From an uncultured Lachnospiraceae bacterium (GTDB lineage: Bacteria; Bacillota; Clostridia; Lachnospirales; Lachnospiraceae): a stretch of 64,000 bases of DNA. Positions 45,705 to 53,131 of this stretch are shown here, piece by piece; positions within the stretch are counted from its first letter, which is position 1, and each line of letters begins with the position of its first letter. Below the pieces are notes generated by a model. It was not told the origin of the DNA and did not search any database. It saw only the letters and a program-made list of their open reading frames with translations. The position numbers were made by a program, and so were the translations under genes. Where the stretch lies: assembly GCA_947626745.1 (NCBI GenBank), contig CANQTF010000006.1, positions 1 through 64,000 on the forward strand, written 5' to 3'.

Positions 45705-46931
45705 TTAATTGTCCGAATGGAACTGTTCCAAAAGCGCCGCATAAAATGCATTTTCCGGCTCTCTTGCCACCAGCGCATCGAGCGCCTGCTCGTACGCCGA
45801 CACATCAATATTCTGCTTTATGTCATAGGTCGCGAAATCCGTTCCCGCGCTTGCAAGAAGGCCCGAGTTCGCCGCTGCCTCCACATACTTGACGATTCCA
45901 TTCGTGTTGGGATCCGTCGCATACTTTGTGACCCCTCCGTAGAGGTAGGTCTCCACATAATCGGCTTCCTTGCCGGAATATGCCGCTACCGTCTTTACGA
46001 CGTCATCCTTGATCGCCTCATCCGTCTCGCCCTGCTTGTAATACGCAAAGGCTCTGATCCTCGCCGTCTCATACGCCACAAACGCATCGAACTTTTCGGC
46101 CAGCCTTGCCGACGACGTGACCTCACGGCAGCACACATAATTCTCCTGCAGCGCGCCGGCCGGCGTAACCACCTCCAGATCATAGGCATCTCCGTAGAGG
46201 AGCGCATATTCCATGGGCAGGAATCCGAGATCCACCGTGCCCTTCTGGACTGCCTGTGCCAAGGCCGTCTCATCCGCGAAATAGGAAACATTGCCCGTGG
46301 CTTCGTCCTCGATCGCCGCTATCGTCTGCGCATCCACGCCATTGTCCAGCAGATATTGGCGGGTGATGACCCATGCCGATTCGTTTCTCTGGTATCCCAG
46401 CTTTGCGGACGTAACGGCGTCGATGTCAAGGATCGTCGAAGCATTCCGATACTTTTCCGCATTTCCTTTTTGGGTGATCACTGCGCCGCCCTCAACCGCC
46501 GTACCGGCGATCACCGTGATATCCAAGCCCGAGCCGATCGCCTGAAGATCCGGTACAAAACCCGCGCATAAAATATCAAGCTGGTCATTGTCCCCGGCGA
46601 TCGCCGTCAGCGCATCCTGGCCGGCGATATTGACAGGCTCGACCGTTACGCCCTCTTCCTCAAAGTAGCCCTTTTCAAGCGCCAGGATATTGATCGCGAC
46701 CCGGATATTCCCCGTGGGATAGGACACCTTTAACGTTCCGTTGTCCTCTGCCGTCTTGTCGTCCGCCGCCTTATCTTCTGCCGCCTTGTCCTCCGCCGGG
46801 GCGGCCGCCGAGGTCTCCGGCGTCTCCTCCTCAGCGGGAGCCTGGGATATGGCTGCTGTCTGTCCGCAGCCTGTAAGGGTGACAGCCGCAAGCGCTGCGG
46901 CAAACCATAAACTTAAAAATTTCTTTTTCAT
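45705..46931 (-). CDS. ABC importer substrate-binding lipoprotein, NMT1/TauA-like
   Basis: Extracytoplasmic solute-binding lipoprotein of 408 residues. Lipobox LTGC at the end of a signal peptide (Cys near 22); an Ala/Glu/Asp-rich linker with repeated AEDKAA units (about 30-65); then the SsuA/TauA-type fold starting VSYPTGNIRVAINILALEKGYFEEEGV. Together with the permease and ATPase downstream it forms one importer. The family binds sulfonates, nitrate or pyrimidine-like compounds; gene context favours an organosulfur ligand. Confidence 0.9.
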   Translation of the reverse strand: MKKKFLSLWFAAALAAVTLTGCGQTAAISQAPAEEETPETSAAAPAEDKAAEDKAADDKTAEDNGTLKVSYPTGNIRVAINILALEKGYFEEEGVTVEPVNIAGQDALTAIAGDNDQLDILCAGFVPDLQAIGSGLDITVIAGTAVEGGAVITQKGNAEKYRNASTILDIDAVTSAKLGYQRNESAWVITRQYLLDNGVDAQTIAAIEDEATGNVSYFADETALAQAVQKGTVDLGFLPMEYALLYGDAYDLEVVTPAGALQENYVCCREVTSSARLAEKFDAFVAYETARIRAFAYYKQGETDEAIKDDVVKTVAAYSGKEADYVETYLYGGVTKYATDPNTNGIVKYVEAAANSGLLASAGTDFATYDIKQNIDVSAYEQALDALVAREPENAFYAALLEQFHSDN

Positions 46932-46956
46932 GTGATATCCTCCGTTTTGTGTCGTT

Positions 46957-48078
46957 TTATATCGTCATAAGCGTCAGTGCAAGCTCTGCCGCTCTTTCCA
47001 ACTCTTTTATGACGGTGTACTCTCCGGTCGTATGTACGTTTTCCATTGCGCAGGCCAAAACCATTGTCTGAATGCCGTTCTCCCAAAGCCTGTTGCCGTC
47101 GCTTCCGCCCATGGTGGCAACGAGCTTTGGACTGCTGATACCAATGCTTTCTGCCGCCTTCAGGAATCTTTCTACGACCGCTTCCTCTCTGTTTGTTTTG
47201 AATGCCCTGATGTGGTCGTTCCTGCAACAATGTGCGATCCCGCCGGCCTTCCTCGCGTTTTGTTGAAATCTGTGCAGGATCCTGTCCGCCTCGTCAGCGG
47301 CTTTTTGATGACTCAGGCTTCTGACTTCCCCTGTGATCCTCACGTTTTCCGGAACGATGTTTTTGGCGATCCCGCCGGCGATCGTTCCGAAATTAACGGT
47401 GGTTTCCTCATCGACGTGGCCGGTCTTCATATCTTTCAGGCTCTCCACCGCAATATTTAACGCATTGACGCCTTGCTCCGGCGCGAAGCCGGCATGGGCG
47501 CCCCTGCCCGCAATATCGATCTCAAATGAAATGATCGACGGCGCCGATATTGCGGCCCGCCCTACCGGACCGCTCAGATCAAACACATACGCATTCCTGG
47601 ACTTTAAAATGCCGTAATCAAAATATCTCGATCCCTCGCAAAACGGCTCCTCCGCAACGGTAAAGAGAATCTCTATGTCAGAATGCTTGCGGCCTTCCTC
47701 TCTTAACCGCTCCAGTCCCTCCAAAACGGCAACGACCCCTGACAGGTCATCTGCCCCAAGCACGGTGTCTCCGCCCGAGACGATCTTTCCATCCTCCGTT
47801 ACATATGCCCTCTTGCCGTTCCCGGGAGCCACCGTATCCAAATGGGCCGAAAATAGGAGCGGCGTCCCCTCTCTGTTCCCCCGCAGAAAACCGTATATAT
47901 TCGGGAAGCTGTCGGGATGCGCCTTTAAGTAGGCCGCATCCGTCGTATCCGTTCTGACCTCGACGCCCAGGGAAACCAATCTGTCAACGATGTATCTTGC
48001 TATCGCCTGTTCATGGAACGATTCGCTGTCAAAACCCGAAAGCTCTATGAAATTCTCTACGATTCTGTTTGCTCCCAT
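46957..48078 (-). CDS. M20-family metallopeptidase (PepT-like)
   Basis: Zinc aminopeptidase/deacylase of 373 residues, first gene of the sulfur operon. Metal and catalytic motifs: SAHLDTVAPG, LGADDLSGV, TVAEEPFCEGS, the dimerisation domain start GRGAHAG, and GGSDGN near the C terminus. Closest by pattern to the PepT/PepT-like tripeptidase group; M20 relatives also deacetylate N-acyl cysteine compounds. In this operon, release of a cysteinyl residue from an imported peptide or N-acyl conjugate is plausible but inferred. Confidence 0.88.
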   Translation of the reverse strand: MGANRIVENFIELSGFDSESFHEQAIARYIVDRLVSLGVEVRTDTTDAAYLKAHPDSFPNIYGFLRGNREGTPLLFSAHLDTVAPGNGKRAYVTEDGKIVSGGDTVLGADDLSGVVAVLEGLERLREEGRKHSDIEILFTVAEEPFCEGSRYFDYGILKSRNAYVFDLSGPVGRAAISAPSIISFEIDIAGRGAHAGFAPEQGVNALNIAVESLKDMKTGHVDEETTVNFGTIAGGIAKNIVPENVRITGEVRSLSHQKAADEADRILHRFQQNARKAGGIAHCCRNDHIRAFKTNREEAVVERFLKAAESIGISSPKLVATMGGSDGNRLWENGIQTMVLACAMENVHTTGEYTVIKELERAAELALTLMTI

Positions 48079-48103
48079 GCCCCGATCCTTTCAACCCTCT
48101 ATA

Positions 48104-48120
48104 CCTATCTTTTTTATAGG
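48104..48120. promoter_or_regulatory. 17-bp dyad, candidate Rrf2 operator (site A)
   Basis: Plus strand CCTATCTTTTTTATAGG. It lies about 25 bases downstream of the -10 element of the sulfur operon, suited to block transcription. It shares its form with two more copies near 51.2 kb. Confidence 0.6.
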
Positions 48121-48144
48121 TTTTGTATGTTTGACATTGTAACC

Positions 48145-48173
48145 ATTATAGTTCCTCACCCTATACCTGTCAA
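48145..48173 (-). promoter_or_regulatory. Consensus promoter of the M20-ABC-cysK operon
   Basis: Minus strand TTGACA (48168-48173), exactly 17 bases, TATAAT (48145-48150): a perfect sigma-A consensus. Expected to be strong unless repressed, which fits the operator-like dyad just downstream. Confidence 0.85.
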
Positions 48174-48211
48174 TCATTTTTTTTATTTATTTCATTGATC
48201 CTTTTATCTTC

Positions 48212-49393
48212 TTATCGGATCGCCCTTTTTAGCTGTTCCAGCGCTTTCTCCAAAGTGACTCTCGGACAGGCCACATTAAACCGTTCAAACCCTTCCCCCG
48301 CTTTTCCGAATATGGCGCCGGAATCCAGCCACAGGTTTGCCTTCCTCACGATCAGTCTTTCCAATTCTGTTTCGGACAGGCCGAGCCCTCTGAAATCTAC
48401 CCAGACAAGATAGGTCCCCTCCGGCTCCGTCATGACAAGCTGCGGCAGTTCTTTTTCCAGATAAGCTTTCATGAACCGGATATTTTCTGACACATACGTC
48501 ATCATTTCCTCATACCAGTCATCTCCATAAAGGTACGCGGCCTCACAGGCGGTCAGCCCCATGGCGTTCAACTGGCTGTATCCCGCTGCCGCGATCTGCT
48601 TTTTGAACTGTCTGCGGAGCTCCGCATTGGGAATCAGGATATTGGATACCTGCAGCCCCGCAAGGTTAAATGTCTTTGCCGGAGAGGTACAGGTAACGGA
48701 TATGTCTGCAAACTCCTGCCGCAGATCGGCGAAAACCGTATGCTTCCTGTTTCCCCACACAAAATCCTCATGGATCTCGTCACTCAGGACGATCACATGA
48801 TATTTCCGGCATATTTCTCCTATTTTCAACAGCTCTTCCTCTGTCCACACCCTGCCTACCGGATTGTGCGGGCTGCACAGCAGAAAGAGGGTCACTTTCT
48901 CCTTGGCCGCTTTTCTCTCAAAATCTGCAAAATCAATATGATACTTCCCGTCTTCTCCCAACACCAGATCGCTGCTGACCACTTTTCTGCCGTTATCCTC
49001 TATTACCTCCGTAAACGGATAATAGACCGGCTGCTGGATCAGGACCCCATCGCCCGCCTTCGTGTACGCTTTTACCGCCATGGCAAGCGCAAATACCACG
49101 CCCGGCGTCTTTACGAGCCAGTTCTCCTTTATCTCCCAGCCATGCCGCCTGTTCATCCAGCCGGCCACAGCGCCAAAATAGCTTTCACCGCTCTCGGTAT
49201 AGCCAAAGATCCCGTGCTCCGCTCTTCTGCGAATGGCGTCGATGATCTTCTCCGACGTCTTAAAATCCATATCCGCCACCCAGAGAGGCAGGACATTCTC
49301 AGGCCGTCCGCGCCTTACGGCAAAATCATATTTCAGGCAGCCGGTGCCCCTTCTTTCTATCGGCGTATCAAAATCAAATTTTTCTTCCCGCAT
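48212..49393 (-). CDS. PatB/MalY-family PLP C-S lyase
   Basis: Fold-type I aminotransferase-like enzyme of 393 residues. Motifs: VADMDFKTSEKI near the N terminus, SPHNPVGRVW, SDEIHEDFV and the PLP lysine in SPAKTFNLAGLQVSN. This is the MalY/PatB group, which cleaves cystathionine or cysteine S-conjugates to thiol, pyruvate and ammonia. It follows the transsulfuration gene by 13 bases as a two-gene unit. Confidence 0.9.
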   Translation of the reverse strand: MREEKFDFDTPIERRGTGCLKYDFAVRRGRPENVLPLWVADMDFKTSEKIIDAIRRRAEHGIFGYTESGESYFGAVAGWMNRRHGWEIKENWLVKTPGVVFALAMAVKAYTKAGDGVLIQQPVYYPFTEVIEDNGRKVVSSDLVLGEDGKYHIDFADFERKAAKEKVTLFLLCSPHNPVGRVWTEEELLKIGEICRKYHVIVLSDEIHEDFVWGNRKHTVFADLRQEFADISVTCTSPAKTFNLAGLQVSNILIPNAELRRQFKKQIAAAGYSQLNAMGLTACEAAYLYGDDWYEEMMTYVSENIRFMKAYLEKELPQLVMTEPEGTYLVWVDFRGLGLSETELERLIVRKANLWLDSGAIFGKAGEGFERFNVACPRVTLEKALEQLKRAIR

Positions 49394-49406
49394 ACAAACA
49401 CCCTCT

Positions 49407-50558
49407 TTATCCGAAAGCTTCTATTGCCTGTCTTAGATCCGCGATCAGGTCATTCTTATCTTCAATGCCGGCGGAAAGCCGCAGTATCCGGTCCGTAAGC
49501 CCGTTCTTGATCCGTACCTCTTCCGGCACGTCCGCATGCGTCTGCGTTGTCGGATAGGTGAGAAGGGTCTCCGTCCCGCCCAGACTCTCCGCAAAAGGAA
49601 TGAGCTTGGTAGATCGCAGGATATGAAGCGCCAACTCCCTGCTTTCCACTTCAAAAGTCAGCATACTGCCAAACCCGCTTGCCTGAGCTTTACATATTTC
49701 ATATCCCCTGCTGCCCGGTATCCCCGGGTAATAGACCTTTTTCACCTTCGGCTCGTGCAAAAGATATTCCGCCAAAGCCTTTGCGTTCTCCTGCGCCTTT
49801 TCCATGCGGATCGGCAGCGTTTTGATCCCTCTGATGATCAGCCAGCTGTCAAAGGGCGAAAGCCCCGAGCCCACAGTCTTGATCAGGAACCGGAGCCTGT
49901 CGGATATCTCCTTGGAATTCGTCACAAGAAAACCCGCCAGCGTATCATTGTGCCCGCCAAGGAATTTGGTACCGCTGTGGACGATGATATCCGCGCCAAG
50001 GGCAAAAGGCTTTTGAAAATAAGGAGACATAAATGTATTGTCTACGATCAAAAGAAGGCCATGCTCCTTTGCGATTTTGGAGATCTTGCGGATATCCACC
50101 ACATTCATCATCGGGTTTGTGGGCGTTTCAATGAAGATCGCTTTTGTATTCTCCTGTATGTAATCTTCCACATTCTCCGCAGAACAATCTATGTGGCTGA
50201 ATAAAATGCCGTTCTTCTTATTCACATGATCAAACAGCCTGATACTGCCGCCATACATATCCGTGTCCGTGATCAGATGATCCCCCGGCTCAAACAGCTC
50301 CATCATCGCCGTGATCGCTGCCATGCCGGTAGAAAATGCCAGCGCATCGATGCCGCCCTCAAGGGAGGCCACTATCTTCTCCGCCTGCTGCCGCGTGGGA
50401 TTCTGCAGTCTGCTGTAATCAAACCCCGTGCTCTGTCCTACTTCCGGGTGCGCATAGGTCGCCGTCTGATAGATCGGAAAGCTGATCGCCCCCGTTTTAT
50501 CCTTGTCGTAATCCTTTCCGTTCCCATAAATACATCTTGTTGCAAAACCATAATCCAT
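49407..50558 (-). CDS. Cys/Met-metabolism PLP enzyme (cystathionine synthase/lyase type)
   Basis: Fold-type I gamma-family enzyme of 383 residues. Visible: YSRLQNPTRQQAEKIVA, STGMAAI, TDMYGGSIRLF, the PLP aspartate region VDNTFMSPYFQKP and the PLP lysine in SGTKFLGGHNDT. Family members act as cystathionine gamma-synthase, cystathionine lyase, methionine gamma-lyase or O-acetylhomoserine sulfhydrylase; the sequence does not decide. I start at the ATG at 50558 with AAAGGAG upstream. Divergent from the Rrf2 regulator. Confidence 0.9.
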   Translation of the reverse strand: MDYGFATRCIYGNGKDYDKDKTGAISFPIYQTATYAHPEVGQSTGFDYSRLQNPTRQQAEKIVASLEGGIDALAFSTGMAAITAMMELFEPGDHLITDTDMYGGSIRLFDHVNKKNGILFSHIDCSAENVEDYIQENTKAIFIETPTNPMMNVVDIRKISKIAKEHGLLLIVDNTFMSPYFQKPFALGADIIVHSGTKFLGGHNDTLAGFLVTNSKEISDRLRFLIKTVGSGLSPFDSWLIIRGIKTLPIRMEKAQENAKALAEYLLHEPKVKKVYYPGIPGSRGYEICKAQASGFGSMLTFEVESRELALHILRSTKLIPFAESLGGTETLLTYPTTQTHADVPEEVRIKNGLTDRILRLSAGIEDKNDLIADLRQAIEAFG

Positions 50559-50634
50559 TGCTTTCTCCTTTCTTCGCCCCAATTTATCGGAACCGGGGTA
50601 TCCTTGTTAAAATATTTTCCTTTTCTTTTTGTTC

Positions 50635-50663
50635 TTGATTGCCTACCGTTCCTGTGGTAAGAT
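50635..50663 (+). promoter_or_regulatory. Promoter of the rrf2-type gene with an internal dyad
   Basis: TTGATT (50635-50640), 17-base spacer, TAAGAT (50658-50663). The spacer and -10 contain TACC-N8-GGTA (50644-50659), a possible autoregulatory site, though it does not match the 17-bp dyad. Confidence 0.5.
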
Positions 50664-50713
50664 AAGTTTTGAAACAGCAAACCACATGATACTGCATTTT
50701 GGAGGCGATCACT

Positions 50714-51145
50714 TTGAAGATTTCCACCCGCGGAAGGTATGCTTTCCGCATGATGATAGACTTGGCCCAGCATTACAATGAAGGCTTTATCGCACTGAAG
50801 GATATATCCGCCAGACAGCATATTTCCAAAAAATATCTGGAACAGATTATCCCGTTCTTCAACCGCAGCAATCTGCTCCTCGCCAACAAAGGGCACATGG
50901 GCGGTTATCAGCTGGCAAAGCACCCCAGCCAGATCACTGTCCGGGAGATTCTGGAGAGCGCGGAAGGCAGCCTCACTCCTGTAAGCTGTATGGACAATGT
51001 TCCCAACCGATGCGAAAATGCATGCAGCTGTATCGTCCTGCCCGTCTATCAGGGCCTTTATGAAGTCATACTTGACTACCTGAACGGTATCACGCTTGCA
51101 GATGTCATCAGCAGGGAGAATGACAGCTGCGAATACTATATCTAG
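50714..51145 (+). CDS. Rrf2-family transcriptional regulator (CymR/IscR-like)
   Basis: DNA-binding regulator of 143 residues. The winged helix begins MKISTRGRYAFRMMIDLA, with recognition region ISKKYLEQIIPFF and wing KGHMGGYQLAK. Cysteines at 92, 100, 104 and 106 lie where Fe-S members hold their cluster ligands (IscR uses 92, 98 and 104), so an Fe-S or thiol sensor is possible. CymR members repress cysteine genes via CysK. I start at the TTG at 50714 with GGAGG 8 bases upstream. Divergent from the transsulfuration gene, it is the likely regulator of the whole sulfur locus. Confidence 0.88.
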   Translation: MKISTRGRYAFRMMIDLAQHYNEGFIALKDISARQHISKKYLEQIIPFFNRSNLLLANKGHMGGYQLAKHPSQITVREILESAEGSLTPVSCMDNVPNRCENACSCIVLPVYQGLYEVILDYLNGITLADVISRENDSCEYYI

Positions 51146-51150
51146 GAGCG

Positions 51151-51173
51151 TGCCGGGTAAGAGGCATTTTTTT
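51151..51173 (+). terminator. Weak terminator after the rrf2-type gene
   Basis: TGCC (51151-51154) and GGCA (51163-51166) form a short stem followed by seven T. The stem is short, so read-through is likely. Confidence 0.4.
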
Positions 51174-51194
51174 GTCTCCCTTTTACTTAGTATA

Positions 51195-51211
51195 TCTATC
51201 AATTTGATAGG
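51195..51211. promoter_or_regulatory. 17-bp dyad, candidate Rrf2 operator (site B)
   Basis: Plus strand TCTATCAATTTGATAGG; internal arms CTATCAA/TTGATAG are perfect around one T. Same form as sites A and C. Confidence 0.6.
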
Positions 51212-51285
51212 TTTTATGACAAAAATATGATTCTTTCTGATATCAAAAACAAGAAATCCTGTCCGACCGCATGCCCGTTCCATTT

Positions 51286-51302
51286 CCTACCAAACTAATA
51301 GG
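51286..51302. promoter_or_regulatory. 17-bp dyad, candidate Rrf2 operator (site C)
   Basis: Plus strand CCTACCAAACTAATAGG, placed immediately downstream of the -10 of the minus-strand consensus promoter at 51307-51335, covering its start point. Confidence 0.6.
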
Positions 51303-51306
51303 ATTT

Positions 51307-51335
51307 ATTATACATATAAGACGGGCTTTTGTCAA
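51307..51335 (-). promoter_or_regulatory. Consensus promoter pointing antisense through rrf2
   Basis: Minus strand TTGACA (51330-51335), 17 bases, TATAAT (51307-51312). No good protein gene starts on this strand before 50558, so the transcript would run antisense to rrf2 into the transsulfuration-patB genes. Confidence 0.75.
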
Positions 51336-51339
51336 ATCA

Positions 51340-51562
51340 TTTTTCTCTGGGCTGTCGGTCACGTTTTGGCTGCTTACCGTTCCTCCTCTAACCGTCAGGG
51401 GCTTTATCGCAAGGATAAAATATCCCAACAGTTTCTTGCTTCCACTGAAAAGGCAAGGTATGTTACCGACTGGTTCTTCTTTGCAAATTCTATGGCGCTT
51501 TTTTCAAAAGCCGCTCCACATCCGGGTTTTCGGACAGAAAAAAACTTATCCTTTTCCGGCAT
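51340..51562 (-). pseudogene. Truncated, frameshifted GNAT toxin-like remnant
   Basis: An ATG at 51562 with GAAGGAGAGG upstream opens a frame (MPEKDKFFSVRK, then FEKSAIEFAKKNQSVTYLAF) that ends at 51404. A one-base shift near 51430 continues as KLLGYFILAIKPLTVRGG, the usual next part of toxin-type GNAT acetyltransferases. The catalytic acetyl-CoA core is missing: the homology stops just where the consensus promoter at 51335 begins. The start overlaps the stop of the upstream small gene, as in toxin-antitoxin pairs. Confidence 0.6.
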
Positions 51563-51749
51563 TTTTCCTCTCCTTCATTTTCCGTAACCGCATCATTTCT
51601 CTTAATTCTGTTTCTCCTTTTATCTCTCTTGAGGATACAGGTATCTGAACAGGGCGGTTTTTGGCAGATTCCTCAATCGCATCGGCGAACATCTCCACCT
51701 GCCTCTTGCCCGATATAACAAAATTCTTCGTGATGCTTGAAGTTGCCAT
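51546..51749 (-). CDS. Small antitoxin-like protein
   Basis: A 67-residue charged protein starting MATSSITKNFVISGKRQVEM and ending in a basic helix. It has a textbook AAAGGAGGTG ribosome site six bases before the ATG at 51749. I recognise the type as a small Lachnospiraceae protein that often precedes a GNAT or other toxin gene; here the following gene is a GNAT remnant with overlapping start. Antitoxin role is inferred from this order, not from a known fold. Confidence 0.6.
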   Translation of the reverse strand: MATSSITKNFVISGKRQVEMFADAIEESAKNRPVQIPVSSREIKGETELREMMRLRKMKERKNAGKG

Positions 51750-51778
51750 AAGAAACACCTCCTTTGTCAGTATGGCGC

Positions 51779-51806
51779 ATTCTAAACATAGTTATTCTGA
51801 AAACAA
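51779..51806 (-). promoter_or_regulatory. Promoter for the antitoxin-like gene
   Basis: Minus strand TTGTTT (51801-51806), 16 bases, TAGAAT (51779-51784) with TATG before the -10. An alternative further up is TTGCAA (51879-51884), 17 bases, TAAAAT (51856-51861). The rest of 51750-52055 holds only these sites and the terminator at 51976-52020. Confidence 0.5.
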
Positions 51807-51975
51807 CGGCTTCCATGTCTGTTGGCACTTTGCTTACTCATACTTCCTTAACTAGATTTTATGATGTCTCCGCCGCTTTTGCAATAAATTTTTTATGAAT
51901 TGAATCGTTTGCGGCAGCCTCATATAAAATATAAAAAAAGACGATCTGTTGCAATCGCTTTCCCTGAAAACAGAA

Positions 51976-52020
51976 AAAGCAGCGGATTGTTCCCATATGC
52001 AGAAACAAATTCGCTGCTTT
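51976..52020 (-). terminator. Terminator of the Rpn-family gene
   Basis: AAAGCAGCG (51976-51984) pairs with CGCTGCTTT (52012-52020), with further imperfect pairing inside, and on the minus strand it is followed by a T-rich tract. It ends the transcript of the nuclease gene. Confidence 0.75.
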
Positions 52021-52055
52021 ACTGTTTGTGTTGTTAAGTTGCTGTAATTATGCCA

Positions 52056-53015
52056 TTACAGGCTCTTTTTTTCAATGATAGTTCGCACTTCTTCTGCGGT
52101 TTTTCCAACAGTCCTTGCTATCTTTTCTAGTGAATCACCATCTCTGTGCATGTTCATTATCACTTTTGCTAAAGTGTCATCTCTAATTCCCTGACTCAGA
52201 TTGCACATAACTTTCACATCCTTTCTTAATTTATCCTCTGCCGGAATATCATACTCTGTTTCGATAATGTTTAGTTTCTCATCAGAAGTAAGTTGTTTTG
52301 ACAGCAGCGCCCCTAACAATCGGTGCAGTTCATATTTATCATCATGCACCGGAAGTTCATTGGCTATACCAATCAGGACAATATTCAGCAGGTCAAGTCT
52401 GCCTTTCCACGGATAATCACCGATCAGTTTGTCATTCGATAGATGAATATAATCCATGCAGTTTTCTTCTGTTCCCATGCAAATCCAAATTGAGAATACA
52501 CGCCTTATGTCATTATAATTGGTATTGACAAAATCCCTCTCCTTCTGTGAAGAAATCAGTCTACTCACATAGAATACTGCCCGATTTAAGATATGGTAGC
52601 CTGTCGGCTCATCTTTCTGCGCCTCTACATTTATGATCACCTGTGAGATGCCGTCTTTCATCCGCACATAAAAAATAATGTCAAACCGCAAAAGCCCTTC
52701 GTTGATCTCCGCATTTTCCGTGTTCAGCCCGACAATGCACTGCCCGTTTTCTTTACGTTCTGCATTTGTCAGCCCCGGCTCTACCGGCACAATGCCGATA
52801 AGCGGCTCGCCCTCTATATAAGGCACTACATCTTTGGGGTTCATGCCGTGAAATTCATCAACCGTTTTTACTAAGATATGCGCCAGAATGATCTTATTTC
52901 CAAGCAGACGTTTTGCCCTGTCATCATATTGGGCATCCTGATCTGCAGCGCAGACTGCATTTTTTATTTCCGCATCCTTCAGCCATAAACCTCCTTTTTG
53001 TGATAGGAAATGCAA
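52056..53015 (-). CDS. Rpn-family PD-(D/E)XK nuclease / transposase-like protein
   Basis: Protein of up to 319 residues of the Rpn (recombination-promoting nuclease, PDDEXK) family. Catalytic pattern: RFDIIFYVRM for the Asp and IINVEAQKDE for the ExK-like (ExQ) site; a helical middle and the C-terminal ARTVGKTAEEVRTIIEK follow. The AT-rich composition differs from the flanks. The only in-frame start at 53015 is TTG with a modest AGGGA site, while a perfect AAAGGAGG-ATG just downstream is out of frame, so the N terminus may be frameshifted. Confidence 0.75.
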   Translation of the reverse strand: MHFLSQKGGLWLKDAEIKNAVCAADQDAQYDDRAKRLLGNKIILAHILVKTVDEFHGMNPKDVVPYIEGEPLIGIVPVEPGLTNAERKENGQCIVGLNTENAEINEGLLRFDIIFYVRMKDGISQVIINVEAQKDEPTGYHILNRAVFYVSRLISSQKERDFVNTNYNDIRRVFSIWICMGTEENCMDYIHLSNDKLIGDYPWKGRLDLLNIVLIGIANELPVHDDKYELHRLLGALLSKQLTSDEKLNIIETEYDIPAEDKLRKDVKVMCNLSQGIRDDTLAKVIMNMHRDGDSLEKIARTVGKTAEEVRTIIEKKSL

Positions 53016-53051
53016 AAGCCATTCCCTAAAAAGGTATATGACCTCGGAGAT

Positions 53052-53080
53052 ATTATAACCCGGAATGGCTGTTAAATCAA
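53052..53080 (-). promoter_or_regulatory. Promoter of the Rpn-family gene
   Basis: Minus strand TTGATT (53075-53080), 17 bases, perfect TATAAT (53052-53057), about 37 bases before the TTG start. Confidence 0.65.
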
Positions 53081-53131
53081 CGGAATTTTTTCAGCAGACC
53101 GTATATGCAACCGTATTTATATTTATTTATA

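Noticed and set aside
50438-51283. Minus-strand frame of 281 codons antisense to rrf2, downstream of the consensus promoter.
   Set aside because: No recognisable domain and no ribosome site at its start; it is more likely the untranslated antisense part of a longer transcript.
51243-51428. Small minus-strand frame read as an independent gene.
   Set aside because: It lacks a start with a ribosome site and is explained as the shifted continuation of the GNAT remnant.
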